From contig CM068839.1 in the NCBI GenBank assembly GCA_028554795.2, forward strand, positions 88,872,682 to 88,936,681: a stretch of DNA of 64,000 nucleotides, read 5' to 3'. Made by a program: the position numbers and the translations under genes. This DNA is from Sinohyriopsis cumingii (lineage: Eukaryota > Mollusca > Bivalvia > Unionida > Unionidae). Below, piece by piece: positions 46,266-59,974 of the stretch. Numbering within the stretch: the first letter of the stretch is position 1; each line of letters begins with the position of its first letter. The notes under the pieces are model-generated. The model was not told where the DNA came from. It searched no databases and worked only from the letters and a program-made list of their open reading frames with translations.

Positions 46266-48028
46266 ACCCAAACATAGATCGACTGGGCTGGAGTGTTTTC
46301 CATTTGTGGACACAATTTGTGTTCTGTTGACCAAGAATGATTTGAACCATAATAAGGCTATATCATGAATGCCAAAATACATGCTGTAGACAGTGAAGTA
46401 ATATATCATGGTCTGTTGTGTCAAATGCTGTAGACAAATCAAGGAGGGTGAGGGCTGTAATCTTTTCACTATCCAAAGCAGAGAGGAGGTCATTAGCTAC
46501 TTTCAGAAGGGTATCAATAACATCAGTTAGTGAAGACAATATTGGATCTAAGCACTCAAACAGCAGTGATGTCGGAATCGGCTCAAGTTCAAATGACTTT
46601 GGGGCACTCGTCATCATGATTGCATATACTAAACCCATAGAGACATGTCCGAATGCTGCTAAATGTTGCCGCTGAAATTCTGTGTCGCAACTGTATAGCG
46701 ATGAAGAGTCAATTGAAATTGTGTTGTCAAGTTTATCTCTGATGGTTTGTACTTTGTCACGGAAGAATATTTCAAACAGGTCCGGAAGATCGGCTGAAGA
46801 GAAGGTAGTTGGAAGTGGTGTACATTTGTTCCTTGACATTAGCTTGTTAGTAATCTTGAAGAGCTCTTTGTGGCTGGAACTCTCAGTGATCTTAGTACTG
46901 TAGTGTGCTGATTTCGCTGCATGGACTATGTTTGTGACATTCTTTTTAGTGGCTTCATAGATATGCTTATGAATAGTGAGTCTGGTGGTAAGCCAAAGCC
47001 TTTCAGCTTTACAGTGGTTTCTTTTAGCAGTGCAAAGCTGGTCCCTCATACTGCTATACCACGGAGAACACTGCTGAATTGATACTCTGCACTTGGTGCT
47101 GGGGATGCTTGTCAAGTAATTAATGCAGGCAGTTATCGAGTTGTTCTGTTGTAGAAGGTAACAAAGTTGTTAGGTTTGCTTGGATGTCATGCATTAGTTT
47201 GGTTCTATTTATCATACGGAGGTTTCTCTTAGTAGCAGATAAAGGTGGAGGATTAGGGTCTGATACATCGAGATGGCATATGATGCAGAGGTGATCTGAT
47301 GCAAGTTCATGGGACACCAGGGAATACTGTAGAACATTATCATCAGGTCTATGAAGAATCCATTCTAAAACTTGGCCATGTTAATGTGTTGGTTGGCTAA
47401 CTGACTGTTTGAGGTTGAAAACGTGAATGGAATCTAGGAGGTTTTATGTGTATGAGTGTCCAGGACAGTCAAAGTGAAAGTTGAAATCTCCAAGAATAAT
47501 CAGGTTGTCACCTATCGAATTTCCGTATTCCAGGAGATTTGGAAATTGCTCCAAAAAGATAGATTTAGCCAGCTTCTTTTTTCTTCTAGGAGGACAGCGG
47601 TTGAAGGTCGAAAAAATGGACTGACCTTTGTTCCAATGTGAGTGTGATTTGGACTAGTTGAAATGATGTGTGTTAGAAAATGAGGTGTAGTGTGATTTGG
47701 ACTAGCTGAAATGATGTGTGTTAGAAAATGAGGTGTAGTGTGATTTGGACTAGTTGAAATGATGTGTGGTAGAAAATGAGGTGTAGTGTGGTTTGGACTA
47801 GTTGAAATGATGTGTGTTAGAAAATGAGGTGTAGTGTGATTTGGACTAGTTGAAATGATGTGTGTTAGAAAATGAGGTGTAGTATGGTTAAGATGGATGA
47901 TCAAGGAGTTCTCTGCGATTCCACCTCCGCAGAAGTGGTGGTGGAACGATTTGATGGAGTAACCGGGGAATGTTAGATCCGCGCTCTTGGGTTCATCGCC
48001 TGATGTTTTTAGCCATGTTTCTGTCATG
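46266..48028 (-). mobile_element. 5' half of the truncated CR1/L2-type LINE
   Basis: Starts at 48028 in the endonuclease domain (MTETWLKTSGDEPKSADLTF, then PGYSI), continues with the 48-bp repeat array, LGDFNFHFDCPGHSYT, ELASDHLCIICHLDVSDP and into the reverse transcriptase (ITALTLLDLSTAFDTTDHDI; FGIHDIALLWFKSFLVNRTQ; DLCLG). Element 2 interrupts it exactly at the conserved LGVPQ motif: DLCLG ends at 46266 and GVPQ resumes at 25913. Many frame changes; pseudogene. 5' truncation at 48028 is abrupt and adjoins the repeat interrupted at 24492. Confidence 0.87.
47643..47890. repeat. 48-bp minisatellite inside the LINE endonuclease region
   Basis: About five units containing GTGATTTGGACTAGTTGAAA and TGATGTGTGTTAGAAAATGA. 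On the minus strand it encodes repeats of NHTTPHFLTHIISTSP in the LINE frame. Confidence 0.9.
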
Positions 48029-48135
48029 TTTATGTACACACATCTATTTAAAAGGCCATCTACCAAATGAATATACATTTTTATCAAATATACACAGTAC
48101 ACAATATGCAATCATCATGGTTAATAAATACAGAA
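48029..48135. repeat. Continuation of the dispersed repeat cut at 24492
   Basis: TTTATGTACACACATCTATT onward matches the unit at 24283-24380, continuing the unit that breaks off at 24492. A TTTAT at both junctions is a plausible LINE target duplication. Confidence 0.8.
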
Positions 48136-49960
48136 GGAACTATAATAGTAACATTTATAGTTTCAGCACCTTTTTTCATTCTGTTATTCAAAATGTTGTT
48201 GTATAATGTTATAAAAAAAAAAACCTTCATCACGTGTCCTATTTTCAGATAAAAGTGGTTCTCAATATTAAACAACAGAGTCTCATTTATATGAAAACAG
48301 GAAAACAAAAAGCAAAAGAAAATAAGAGTCCCTCGATGGGTCTGGCATTTACTGTCCGAAAAGAATTTCCAGGAATTCAAGACCATTTCTTCTTTTTAAC
48401 TGCAGAGGGTTGAAACCATCTCTGGTATTCATCAGCGATAAGATTTTCAAAAATTGTATTGAATAGAATATCAAGCATAATTATAAAAACTTTAACGGCT
48501 TTTTGTAGGTTTGTATGTGTTGACTCAAACCCATAACATATTGCAAGAGTCAAAAATGGCTGACAAATAACTTTTGTGGGACATAATTATATTTCTATTA
48601 TTTAATTTTATTAAGTTGCCAAAGGTATGAATTTTTGAAATGATTGATATGCTCATTCCACCACAATATATTCATCCACTTGTACATCAAGTATTTGTCG
48701 GATAAATCAGCCGCCAAACCTGTATCGCTTCTGATGGACAGTTTGAGTTTGATGTCACCTATTCGTTAAATCGTGCAATTTAGAGCATATAAATCCGTCT
48801 GCAGCACTTGAGTGTACATTGTAGGCATTTTCTCCTGGCTCTTGAGTCATGGTCAGTCAAAGGGTCTATTTGGCGACATTTGCAACATATTTTGGATCAA
48901 ATCCTATGTTTAACAAGTTGTAAATCCACATGGAATAATACAACCCTACCCTCCTGTGGTTAGTTTAAGTCTTGTGGCTACATACGGCTGCTATCAAATA
49001 CAGGTGTAGAAAATGTACGCTGATGCATTGTGGAGAGAGTTGTCTGCACCAAACGTATGATTTAATGAATTTTACCTAAACCGTCCATCAAAATCAGTAC
49101 AGGTTTGGGGGCTCATTTATCAGAATAACCAAGAATCTCATAATTTTTTCCATGTATAAACTGGTATGAACATACAAATGATTCAGATAGCTATACTACA
49201 GTCTTGATCGACCAGGTTTGGTAGTGATAAGCCAAACTTTTATTTTGTCTGTATTACTTATCATTATAAATACTAGAACAACATTTGTCAAAATGAACCC
49301 AAGTTTTCGTTTAACTATAGAATCTCCATGATCTGGATATAAAATGAAGCACATAACATTATTTACAAAACACATGTGCACATTGAGGCTAACCTTCATG
49401 TAAACCACAGGAACTCAGAAGAGTCACAACCACGCAGATAACTCGATTTTGGATGACAAATGCTGAAATAAAGTGCAAAGCATCTTGTTAGATAGAGTGT
49501 TTACAATAATGTTTGATAAAAATTAAGTCAGTTTTGTTTGATATATTTTGATGCTACACAAAAAAAGACAAAATGGAATCTCAGAATATTACTTCCTGAT
49601 CTCTGTAAGGATACACGATATTCCAGTTCAGATTTTTAGCCATAGAAAATGTCAAATTCTTTCATTGTGCAAAAATATTATTTTAAAGATGGGAACCAAA
49701 TTCAGCTTCAATTCAGAGGTTTTGCCAGACAGCAAATTATGTGCTTTGCGTGATATATTACTTCTTTCTACCCTCCTCTATTCCCATCCTCCATATTCCC
49801 ACCCAACCACTGGACACAGAAATCAATTTTTATGTGGTACACAATGTTAAATACCCTTTTTTACACTACTTAAAAATGTAGTGAGGCACAAAGTGTTGCC
49901 CTTATCCATCTGTCCAGTCACTTTGCCTATGCACAGCATTGCAGACTTTTGTTGAGGCAA
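48136..49960. other. Host non-coding DNA
   Basis: AT-rich sequence, no supportable gene. Short open frames only. Confidence 0.6.
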
Positions 49961-49964
49961 GTAT

Positions 49965-50245
49965 GTATAGGTTACCGACTGTGTATTGAAAAAATATTAG
50001 ACCAGAGGTCATGTGGCGCAGGATGCACGAGCTAACGAGGTCATTCTACTCCACATGAACGAGGCCCCAATATATTTTAATACTTGGTAAATATGCTTGT
50101 TTTTAAGTATATAATAAAAAGGACAGAGTACTAATAAATATTGACCATCATTAATGTGGTACAGAATGCCCTCACAAGCTCAGGCATCCTGTGCCAAATG
50201 ACTTTGGGTGCAATATTTTTTAATACACAGTCAATAACCTATACC
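49965..50245. repeat. Foldback element with arms of about 92 bp
   Basis: Arm 49965-50056 (GTATAGGTTACCGACTGTGT...) is inverted at 50153-50245 with about 80% identity, spacer about 96 bp. Looks like an old MITE. Confidence 0.7.
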
Positions 50246-50430
50246 TATGAGCCAGTAAACCTCGTATTAAGTGACACTTTACATTGGTTGGTATGACAGG
50301 TTTACTGGTTCACAAAATTTCATCAAAACAAAAGTTCTATTATTGCTTTTATTACATGATTTATGCTAAAGGTGTAATTCAGAGTGATGAAAATGCCATT
50401 TCAGTTGCATTATGCCGCATAAAAAAATGG

Positions 50431-50562
50431 GAGAATAAAATTGCCTCTACAGTTTTGGAACAGAACGTTTAATCTGCATGTAAAGCAAGGATTAACACAA
50501 TCCTTGCTATAAGTGCAGATTAAAAGTTATGTTCCAAAACTGCAAAGTCGATTTTATTAAAT
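50431..50562. repeat. Palindrome with arms of about 62 bp
   Basis: Arms centred on AAGCAAGGATT-AACAC-AATCCTTGCT with about 90% pairing and a 4-5 base loop. Candidate MITE or hairpin RNA. Confidence 0.75.
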
Positions 50563-52800
50563 ACCCTATTTGTCTGTATATGTATGCATGCATGTATAGG
50601 GTTTAAAGACACATTAACACGAATGCAGATGTGGCAGTTGCAAGCTTGACACTACGTTTGTTAAAATACCTTATGGCAGTAAAACTTTAAACCCAAAAAA
50701 TCCTACAAATTTGGAGTATAAAATCACTTTTACATTTCTGGAGCTTAACTTCTGATCCGTGCTTATAGTCAAGATAGTGCTGATGTACCTTTAAACCCTA
50801 CATATATGCATACATGCTTAGAAAAATAAGGTTAATACAAATGTGGTGGATGCAAGCTTGACACTATGTATGTTAAAATATGGAAGGAAAACCTTAAAAA
50901 AATTGATCTTGTCTTTGTTTCGTGCCCTAAAAATGGTATCAGATAGATCTAAAATCCTAAAGTTTTCCTTCCATCCTCTCATTTCATTAATTTACCCTAG
51001 CATAGGGTCAGACTTACATGTACATATGCCATGTGTGATCTAATGACGTAAACCGACGATTAAGATTATTTTCGTTGCCATGAAAATAATGTAGACAAAA
51101 TAAATTACTAGTAGATAGCAATAATGAATTGAACTTCAGCCTTCCTCAAGCCATAATATGAAATACATTAGTCCTAATTAAATAGCCGATGTGCATCAAA
51201 AGCATATATGTCATATCTCCTTTAGTTTACTAATTTCTTATACTTACTTAAAATTTAAAGAAATATTTCTAGCTGATACTTGTATTTATTATGCAAAAGA
51301 AACTCGCACTTTTACATTGTAAAACAAGTTTCTCTTTCACTCATTTATGAATAATTAAAAATATCTGAGTAGTAACTAAGAATATATAAATTCTTCAGAC
51401 CGAGACCCATATTTCATTTTTAAATTATCGTATTTTTTAATACGTACTTTCCAGATACATTTTAATTTTTGTTTGAAGAAAATGTGAAATTTAACCACAG
51501 GTGAAGAAAAAAACTTATTATTTTGATCTTTTTTAAAATTATTTTTTATAAAGACCAAAGAAAGAAAACTGATGACGACATAAGCTTTCATCATGACGTA
51601 TACACACTAGCCTTCCCAGAAGTACCTTTATGACAGTACAGTTCAAAATAGAAATAAATATGCCTATCCAGTTATAAACTTTCCCGATTTATACTGTGAT
51701 ACGTTGTTCTTAGTAAGTAAAATGTGTATTATACAGTGAATGAATAGTAGGTATTCGATGAATGGACGGCAAGTATTTCAGCTGCAGTGGCTACTCAAGA
51801 TTATTTACTGATGCGCAAACTATACTTGTAAGAGTTGTCATATTAGTCATTCCAGGGATATTGACAGTGATTTCCACCTTGTAAAATCTTTCTTCTAGGG
51901 TGGACAATAATAATAGTTTCTGAAGCTGATTCTATTATCAATGGTTTGCAAAAAAGCAGAACAGATATACTTGTGTTTTATTAACTCATTATGGTTCCGC
52001 TGCTTTGATAGAACAAAAAGGATTGTTCTTTATTTTTTTATGAATGTTATGCCCTGTAACAATGGCCAACATGGTGTAGGTCACGATCACTTTGGCATTA
52101 ACTTATTTTATGCCTGGCAGTTGGGAACTACGAAAAGCTTCGTAGAGGCTAGCTGTATAATCAGTAAATAAATTCTTGTTCTCAAAGAGTTCTGATAACT
52201 AAATAAATAAGTAAATAAATAAAAATACCAAATTTTATCATTAGAAGTTGCCATGTGTTGTTTATACATTATACTTGGCATAATTCGTAGTTTCACTCGG
52301 CATCTTTTCAACTCAGTAACGCCTGGTAACGGTCATAATTTTACCTAAATATGAGGGTCCTTTGAGAGCATAGTAAATATATGTAAGAAAAATATAAGTG
52401 TCATTTGTGTTCATCTCAAAAGAGTTGTATGAATTAGTCACGCGTAACCAGAGAATAGCTCAGAAATACCCCTCCCCCTTATAACTACAAAGCCTTGAGC
52501 AAGTGCTAAGAGTTTTGCCCTGAATCCTGCCGACAAAACCTGTATTTAGCTGAATATTATTGGTGGTGCCAGTTTTGTGGATTTCTTACCTGCTACAAAC
52601 TGCGAGTATAAAGACCAAACGAACAATAATTTATCTAAGAGTATAACAGCACCCTATCACAATCAGAGGCATAAACGAATTCATACACTGACGAAAGTTT
52701 TTTTTTGTTGTAATAGCAAGGAATTTCATAACCACGAAAATTGTATGATGTCACCTTATTACGGACAACTATGCAGCAATTTGAGGTTGTCTCGCCAGCA
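50563..52800. other. Host non-coding DNA
   Basis: Contains a diverged direct repeat (GCAAGCTTGACACTA near 50641 and 50851, each before GTTAAAATA) and otherwise AT-rich unique-looking sequence. No gene seen. Confidence 0.55.
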
Positions 52801-52804
52801 CTGT

Positions 52805-55800
52805 TTGTCGGATTTTGGTCAAAGCTGTCGGATTTTGGTCAAAGCCACGGATAGGGTGCGTAGGTATGTAACGCATTGGGCTTTTGAATGTCGGATTTTG
52901 GCCCTGTGAGATGCATATTTTTCTACGCATCGGATTTTAGAGCGAAGCTGGATGCGTCAGTTTTTCCGCATTAGATTTTATAGCGAAACTAGATGCGTCA
53001 GTTATTACGCATTGGTTATTTCATGCATATTAACACGGATTGTACGTTTTTTAATGGATATTTATCAAATTTTCAATGGATATTTATCAAATTTTCAATA
53101 CGTACATGCAAGTCTTGCAATGAAATGAGCTCAACCCCAAGATTTATCGCATTACTTTTTTAATGAAAAGTCGGTATATAATGATCCGCTCTGTCTGATA
53201 TGACATAGGATTTTTGTTATATATGTCAGTTATTTATATTTGTGTTTTATTCCCAGGCGAGTTCTGTAAAAAATTTGGGACCTAATTATAAACAACATAG
53301 CCTATTTATTTTAATAAATAATGCATTCATTATAGTAAATCACCCCTGTAATAATCGTACAGTACTGCTATATAACTTTGTTACGTCGGATTTTGTCTTA
53401 CCATGAGGCCAAAATCCGACATACGCAAGCCATACAGCATCGCTCATAATGCACTGTACGCTATTCAACATATTCATTTAAATATAGCGGTTGTGTTAAT
53501 GATATTAGCCTTGTTGGTTATTAGTGAAAAATCCCTAACAATCCGTATATTACCTAATAAGATCGCACGATTTATCGCGTTCATTTTTTTTAATGAAAAG
53601 TCGATATATAATTATTTTCTCTCGTTGATATGATATAGGGTTTTTGTATATTTATAAGTTATTTATCTTTGTGTTTTACTCCTTGCCGAGTTTTGTAACT
53701 AATTAGGACGTACTCATACACAAAATGGCCTATTTATATTAATAAATTATGCACTCATTATAGTAAAATCACCCCAGTACTAATCGTATAGTACTACTAT
53801 ACAGTTTTGTTATATCGGATTTTGTCCTGCCATGAGGCCAAAATCCGACATACGCAAACACACAGCAAGGCTCATAATGCCCTATGCGCTATTCAACATT
53901 CATTTAAATATAGCGGTTATGTTAATGATATTAGCCTTGCTGGTTCTTAATGAAAAATCGCTTACAATCGTTGTATTACTTAACAAGATCCCATGATTCA
54001 TCGCCTTACATTTTTAAATGAAAATTCTCAATATAATGATCCATTCTCTTTGCTACCATATCGAATTTTGGTATATTTATAAGTTATTTATGTAAAAGAA
54101 TTACTCCCAGGTGAGTTCTGTATCTAATTGGGTCCTACCTATACACAACATGGCCTATATTTTTAATGAATTATGTACTCAATTTAGTAAAATCACATCT
54201 GTAATAATCGTACAGTACTGATATACAGCTTTGTTCCGTCGGATTTTGTCCTTCCTTCCATGAAGCCAACATCCGACATACGCAAGCCAGACATCATGGC
54301 TCATAATGCCCTGTCCGCTATTCAACATATTCATTTAAATAAGGCGGTTATATTAACGATATTAGCCTTGTTGTTTATTAGTGAAAAATCCCGAACAATC
54401 CGTATATTACTTAGTAGGATCCCATGATTTATCGCATTCATTTTTTTTATGAAAACTCGCTATATAATTATTTCCTCTCGTTGATATTGTATAAGGTTTT
54501 TGTATATTCATAAGTTATTTAATTTTTTGTTTTACTCCATGTCGCGTTCTGTAACTAATTAGGACGTAGTCATACAAAACATGGCCTATTTAGTTTAGTA
54601 AATAATGCATTCATTATAGTAAATCACCCCTGTAATAATTGTACAGTACTGCTATACAACTTTGTTACATCGGATTTTGTTCTGCCATAAGGCAAAAATC
54701 CGACATACGCAAATCATACATCTTGGCTCGTAATGCCCTGTGCGCTATTCAACATATTCATTTAAATATAGCGGTTATGTTAATGATATTAGCCTTGCTG
54801 GTTATTAGTGGAAAATCCCTAACAATCCGTATATTACTTAATAAGATCCTATGATTTAACGCATTAATTTATTTTATGAAAAGTCGCTATATAGTTTATT
54901 TCCTCTCGTTGATATGATATAGGGTTTTTGTATATTTATAAGTTATTCATCTTTGTGTTTTACTCCTTGCCGAATTCTGTAACTAATTGGGACGTACTTA
55001 CACAAACATGGCCTATTTAGTTTAATAAATTATGCACTCATTATAGTACAATCACCTTAGTACTAATCGTATAGTACTGCTATACAGCTTTGTTACGTCG
55101 GATTTTGTCCTGCCATGAATCCAAAATCCGACATACGCAAGCCAGACAGCAAGGCTCATAATGCCGTGTGCGCTATTCAACATATTCATTTAAATACAAA
55201 GGTTATGTTAATGATGTTATCCTTGCTGGTTATTAGTGAAAAATTGCTAACAATCGTTGTATTACTTAACAAGATCCCCTGATTTATCGCCTTAATTTTT
55301 AAAGTGAAAATTCTCAATATAATGATCCGTTATCTTTGCTACCATATCGGATTTTGGTATATTTGAAATGAAAAGTCGTTATATCATGATCCGCTCTCTT
55401 TGCTATTATATCGGATTTTGGTATATATATTTTTTTACTCCCCGGCGAGTTCTGTAACTAATTGGGACCTACTTATACACAACATGGTCTATTTATTTTA
55501 ATAAATTATGCACTCAATTTAGTAAAATTACATCTGTAATAATCATACAGTACTGATATACAACTTTGTTACGTCGGATTTTGCCCTTCCATGTGGCGAA
55601 AATCCAACATTCGCAAGCCTGACAGCAATTCTCATAATGCCCTGTGCGCTATTCAACATATTCTTTTAAATATAGAGGTTATGTTAATGATATTAGCCTT
55701 GCTGGTTATTAGTGAAAAATCCCTAATAATCCGTATATTACCTAATAAGATCGCACGATTTATCGCGTTCATTTTTTTTAATGAAAAGTCGATATATAAT

Positions 55801-56640
55801 TATTTCCTCTCGTTGATATGATGTATGGTTTTTGTATATTCATAAGTTATTTATCTTTGTGTTTTACTCCTTGCCGAGTTCTGTAACTAATTAGGACGTA
55901 CTCATACACAACATGGTCTATTTAGTTTAATAAATTATGCATTCATTATAGTAAAATCACCACTGTACTAATCGTATAGTACTGCTATTCAGCTTTTTTA
56001 CATCGGTTTTTGTCCTGCCATGAGGCCAAATCCGACATACGAAACCAGACAGCATGGCTCATAATGCCCCGTGCACTATTCAACATATCAATTTAAATAT
56101 AGCGGTTATGTTAATGATATTAGCCTTGCTGGTTATTAGTGAAAAATCCCGAACAATCCTTATATTGTTTAGTAGGATTCCATGATTTATTGCATTCGCT
56201 TTTTAAAATGAAAAGTCGCTATATAATTATTTCCTCTCGTTGATATGATATAGGGTTTTTGTATATTTATAAGTTATTTAATTTTTTGATTTACTCCTTG
56301 CCGAGTTCTGTAACTAAATGAGACCTACTTAGATATAACCCGTCATTTTTCATTTAACACCGTATGCGCTAAATTTATTGAAATCACTTTTATACTAATC
56401 CTGTACTACTAGTATTGTATAGCTTCATTGGTCGGATTTTGTCTTGTATCATGGCCAAAATCCGACATCAAAAGCCACAATCCGACGAACGACGCTGAAA
56501 GCTGTAAAAATTTACGCATGCTAGTATGCCAAAATCCGACGTGTCGAAGTCAACTGTGTCCGCCAGCTTTGGTATGTCGGATTTTGTATGTATATGGAGG
56601 ACAAAATCCGAACTTCGATTCGAAATCCGACATTATCTGT
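52805..56640. repeat. Satellite of about 425-bp units with palindromic TCGGATTTTG motif
   Basis: About eight units; TCGGATTTTGTC-like motifs recur at about 53392, 53815, 54238, 54670, 55097, 55574, 56004 and 56433. Each is followed 15-20 bp later by CAAAATCCGAC, making a small hairpin per unit. Units share TATTCAACATATTCATTTAA and TTATTAGTGAAAAATC. Before the array (52805-52965) and after it (56510-56635) the TCGGATTTT motif occurs without the full unit. Repeated open frames of 70-76 residues in it are by-products. Confidence 0.88.
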
Positions 56641-58577
56641 TGATATCTCCGTATCATGTATGTTTTGATTAATTTCTTAAAAGGAACCATATTATCGTAT
56701 TTACGAAATGAATGCAGGTATCTACAGTGCATAATACTACTGTTATTTTAAAATAAAACTGCCTTTGATAGCAATTGTAACTGAATCAATTCCTCCATGT
56801 CAAACCAACCTCTTTTTTGTAATAATTTGAATATATTTGTAATTTCGAATAAAATACGTTTCTTAATTTTCAATATAAAATGGTTACCAATAGAATGTCG
56901 TTGGCTATGATTCAGCCATTATAATATACTATGAAATTACTGTGTATTGCGCGTTTAAATTTTGTGAATTTAAATATTAAAGTTCCCCACTTGTGCAACC
57001 TGTTTATTTATTTTTTTCAGGAGTTTTCAAATTGTGTTTAAAATAATTTACCGACAGATATTCAATTAGCATTATTTACATAGAATATATGGAACCTACA
57101 TTTTCAAAAATTAATAATCAGGTCAATATACGTATTTATATTTTCTTTTTAAAACAAAATGAAACGTCAATGTCATGTTCCTTGTTTCGTGCCTTATAAT
57201 GAAAAAAAAAAAAACATTTATCCTTGCAATTAGAAAAAAGTACCAATATGTCCCGGTAGATTTTTTTATTCCCCTCATCGTAACACCAATATCGCCTTAA
57301 TATCTTTATAAATAATAACACAAAAGCGATTTTCTCCCCAAAAATGCCCTATATGGCTCATATGTCGGTTTCAGCATTTTATGGCTATTTTCACAACTGT
57401 ATTTGCAATTGCAATGTACTTGATTTCGTTAGAAAGACAATGAAATTTCCCGTATTCTCACGCCATACACGCCCATCTACTCCTTAAGATAACAATACTT
57501 TTTCTCGTCAGGTCGATATCAGATTTTACGTTCTGGCTTTTCTCCATTTTACCAAAAGTAGGTTTCAAAAATTGGAAAATATTTTTTTTTATCTGTCATA
57601 TCTATGTTTCTAAGCTTGGGTATTCAGATACGCCGATCATTATCCATCTTATTTACTATGTGAATTTTTTTTTGCTTTTACAAGAAAGAAATAATTACTG
57701 ATAAAATTAGCCATCTCGTGCACTGACCGGACGTCGGTTTTACGAGACAAACTGTTAAAGTGGACTTCTGTAATAATAAGGTGAACCTCAATTTACTGCG
57801 TCCCACCTCCCCACCCCTTTAAAAAAAAAATTACACACACATTATTACAAATATTGAGACGCTGGCTGTTGACCAAGATATATTCGCTCAGTGCATGCCG
57901 GATATAAAGACCGATTCAAACAATAACTCTACACTGTAACTGATTGACGGTCTTTAAAAATACTCGGCCTAATTTCGGGAGTGTTGTCTATTTTATGTTA
58001 AATAAATAAATGGAGAAGGATTAGATTTTTGTGGTAGTATATTATTTCCACTCTTCTAGACCTACAGAATTGAAAGTTACAAATGTCCTTTTGCATATTA
58101 GGAATTAATCACGGCTATTTTCCAAAAAAGAAAAGCGTGTGCAATCCAGATACTGACCATACAAACTTCAGACTCGATTCATCCATGGAGTTTATGTGTC
58201 TTAAGTTGAAGATACTCTGAATTTCTAAGTTAGCCACCAGGAGAACATGGATCACGGAAACTAAAATGGGACTACTATTAGTTAGGGATGGAGGGCGGGA
58301 AAGAAACCGTGTAGTTTGCTCAAATTTTAGTTTATAATACCGTTAAACACGTTTGTTTTAAACATATTTTATTGTCATTTAATTTAATAATATGGCATTC
58401 GACGCGAGTTGTCAAACTCATCTAGATTTTTTCCCAAAAGATACAAAAATGGTCCAAAGATACCATTCGTTTAACAAAGATTCGAGTGTATATGAAAAGC
58501 AAGGTAAAAAATTTCATCTGTTAAAAAGCATGTAACATTTCAAAGGACAAACAGAAGAGACATATACGTATGTACAT

Positions 58578-58580
<3 letters not shown>
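56641..58580. other. Host non-coding DNA
   Basis: AT-rich, no gene, no strong repeat. Confidence 0.6.

Positions 58581-58615
<35 letters not shown>
58581..58615. repeat. (GA)n microsatellite
   Basis: About 17 GA units. Confidence 0.95.
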
Positions 58616-58618
<3 letters not shown>

Positions 58619-58689
58619 AGACATTGCACTGGTTATAGTCACTATTGTATATTTCGTTTATTTTATAGATTCGTTACATAGAATAGTAA

Positions 58690-59560
58690 GCACTAAAAAT
58701 GTCTAGTTCCGAGAATATATTTATGTACATTTAGAAATATTATATAGTGTGTTTCTTTATTTATATTGACGTCACATTCCAATAATAAATCTAGACTTAG
58801 ACTAGGAATGTACTGAAAGAATGAGCGAAAGAGCTGGGATCTTTGGGTATTAAGTAAGGGGCAATAGACAAACAAAGTATTCGACATCTTTATTATCATA
58901 ATCACATGCACACGTGGAAGAGTTAACTAAATTCACCATGTAAAGGTCGGATTTCAGTGGACTACCCGCATCTCTAAGTTTAGTATGTAAGATATTAAGA
59001 TGACGTTTGACAGTAACATACTAGTGTGATGACCGGTTTGTTGAAGTAAAGAAACGTTTCTTAAAAATAGAAAGATTTGGAGGATTTCGGATATCGTCAG
59101 GGAGAGAGTTCCAAAGACGAATTGTATATGGGTAAAAGGTCGTCTGAAAATATGAAATCTGGTAGAGATAGTTGTGATACTTTGAGAGTAACGTAGACGA
59201 TAATTAAATGCATCATGTCTCCTTTGTGGCTTAAATAGTTATGTACTTGAGTATTTATAATCGAATACATTATGCATAATCTCTCCTTTTTCCTTCGTTG
59301 TGCAAACCAGTTTCCGCATAAAGAGACTATCTAGAAGAATTAATAGGTATAGATCTGTAACGATCCATGCAGATTCCATCATATTTTTTCCTTCTCTTTA
59401 TTCTCATCTTTCCGAATCTTCAATAGAGCAATTATCCCAGACTCCAGAAGCATATTCTAAGGTTGGACGTATGAATAGTGTATATAATTTAGCCGAAGTC
59501 AACAATCAGTCTTTAATTAGACGATCGTGTTTTGTCTTCTTTCTTATACATCGGCATGTC
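58690..59560 (-). mobile_element. Decayed LINE reverse transcriptase 3' fragment
   Basis: On the minus strand: KLYTLFIRPTLEYASGVWDN (about 59440-59500), FYPYTIRLWNSLPDDIRN and PPNLSIFKKRF (about 59040-59140), then LNILHTKLRDAGSPLKSDLY and a CACDYDN zinc-like motif near the end (about 58900). The order matches the C-terminal part of Jockey/CR1-related LINE ORF2. Multiple frame changes; different family from the 24493-48028 LINE. Confidence 0.7.
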
Positions 59561-59974
59561 ATGCGCTAGCTTCCACTCTGTTGGGAACACGCCGGCTTCC
59601 AGTGATTTATTTTAAAATATTTGCAATGGAACATACATTTCTTCAACTATACTTTTACAAGTTTATAACTTATTTTTTATCGGTTCCAGCGGTTTTGTTT
59701 AGGTCAAGACTAGTTATTACATCTATAATTTCTTGTTTATGTATAATGATGTCAGAAATAAGAGTTTGATTTCTAACTTCAAAATGCGGTAACTGTTTAT
59801 CATATTTTTTTAAACGTGTAACAGAGCAAAATTACGAGTTCAGCAGCTCGCACTTTTCCTGATCATTTGTTGCAAAGTTAGAGGATCGGTTCGTACGTTT
59901 CAGTGGAGGTATTAGGTCTAATGTCTTTGTAGAATATACTTGTTATCTCATTATTTTCCAATAAGGTCGAGGAT

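Noticed and set aside
53403-55821. Repeated 71-76 residue frames in the satellite
   Set aside because: They recur because the satellite unit recurs and are interrupted in other units; no promoter or domain.
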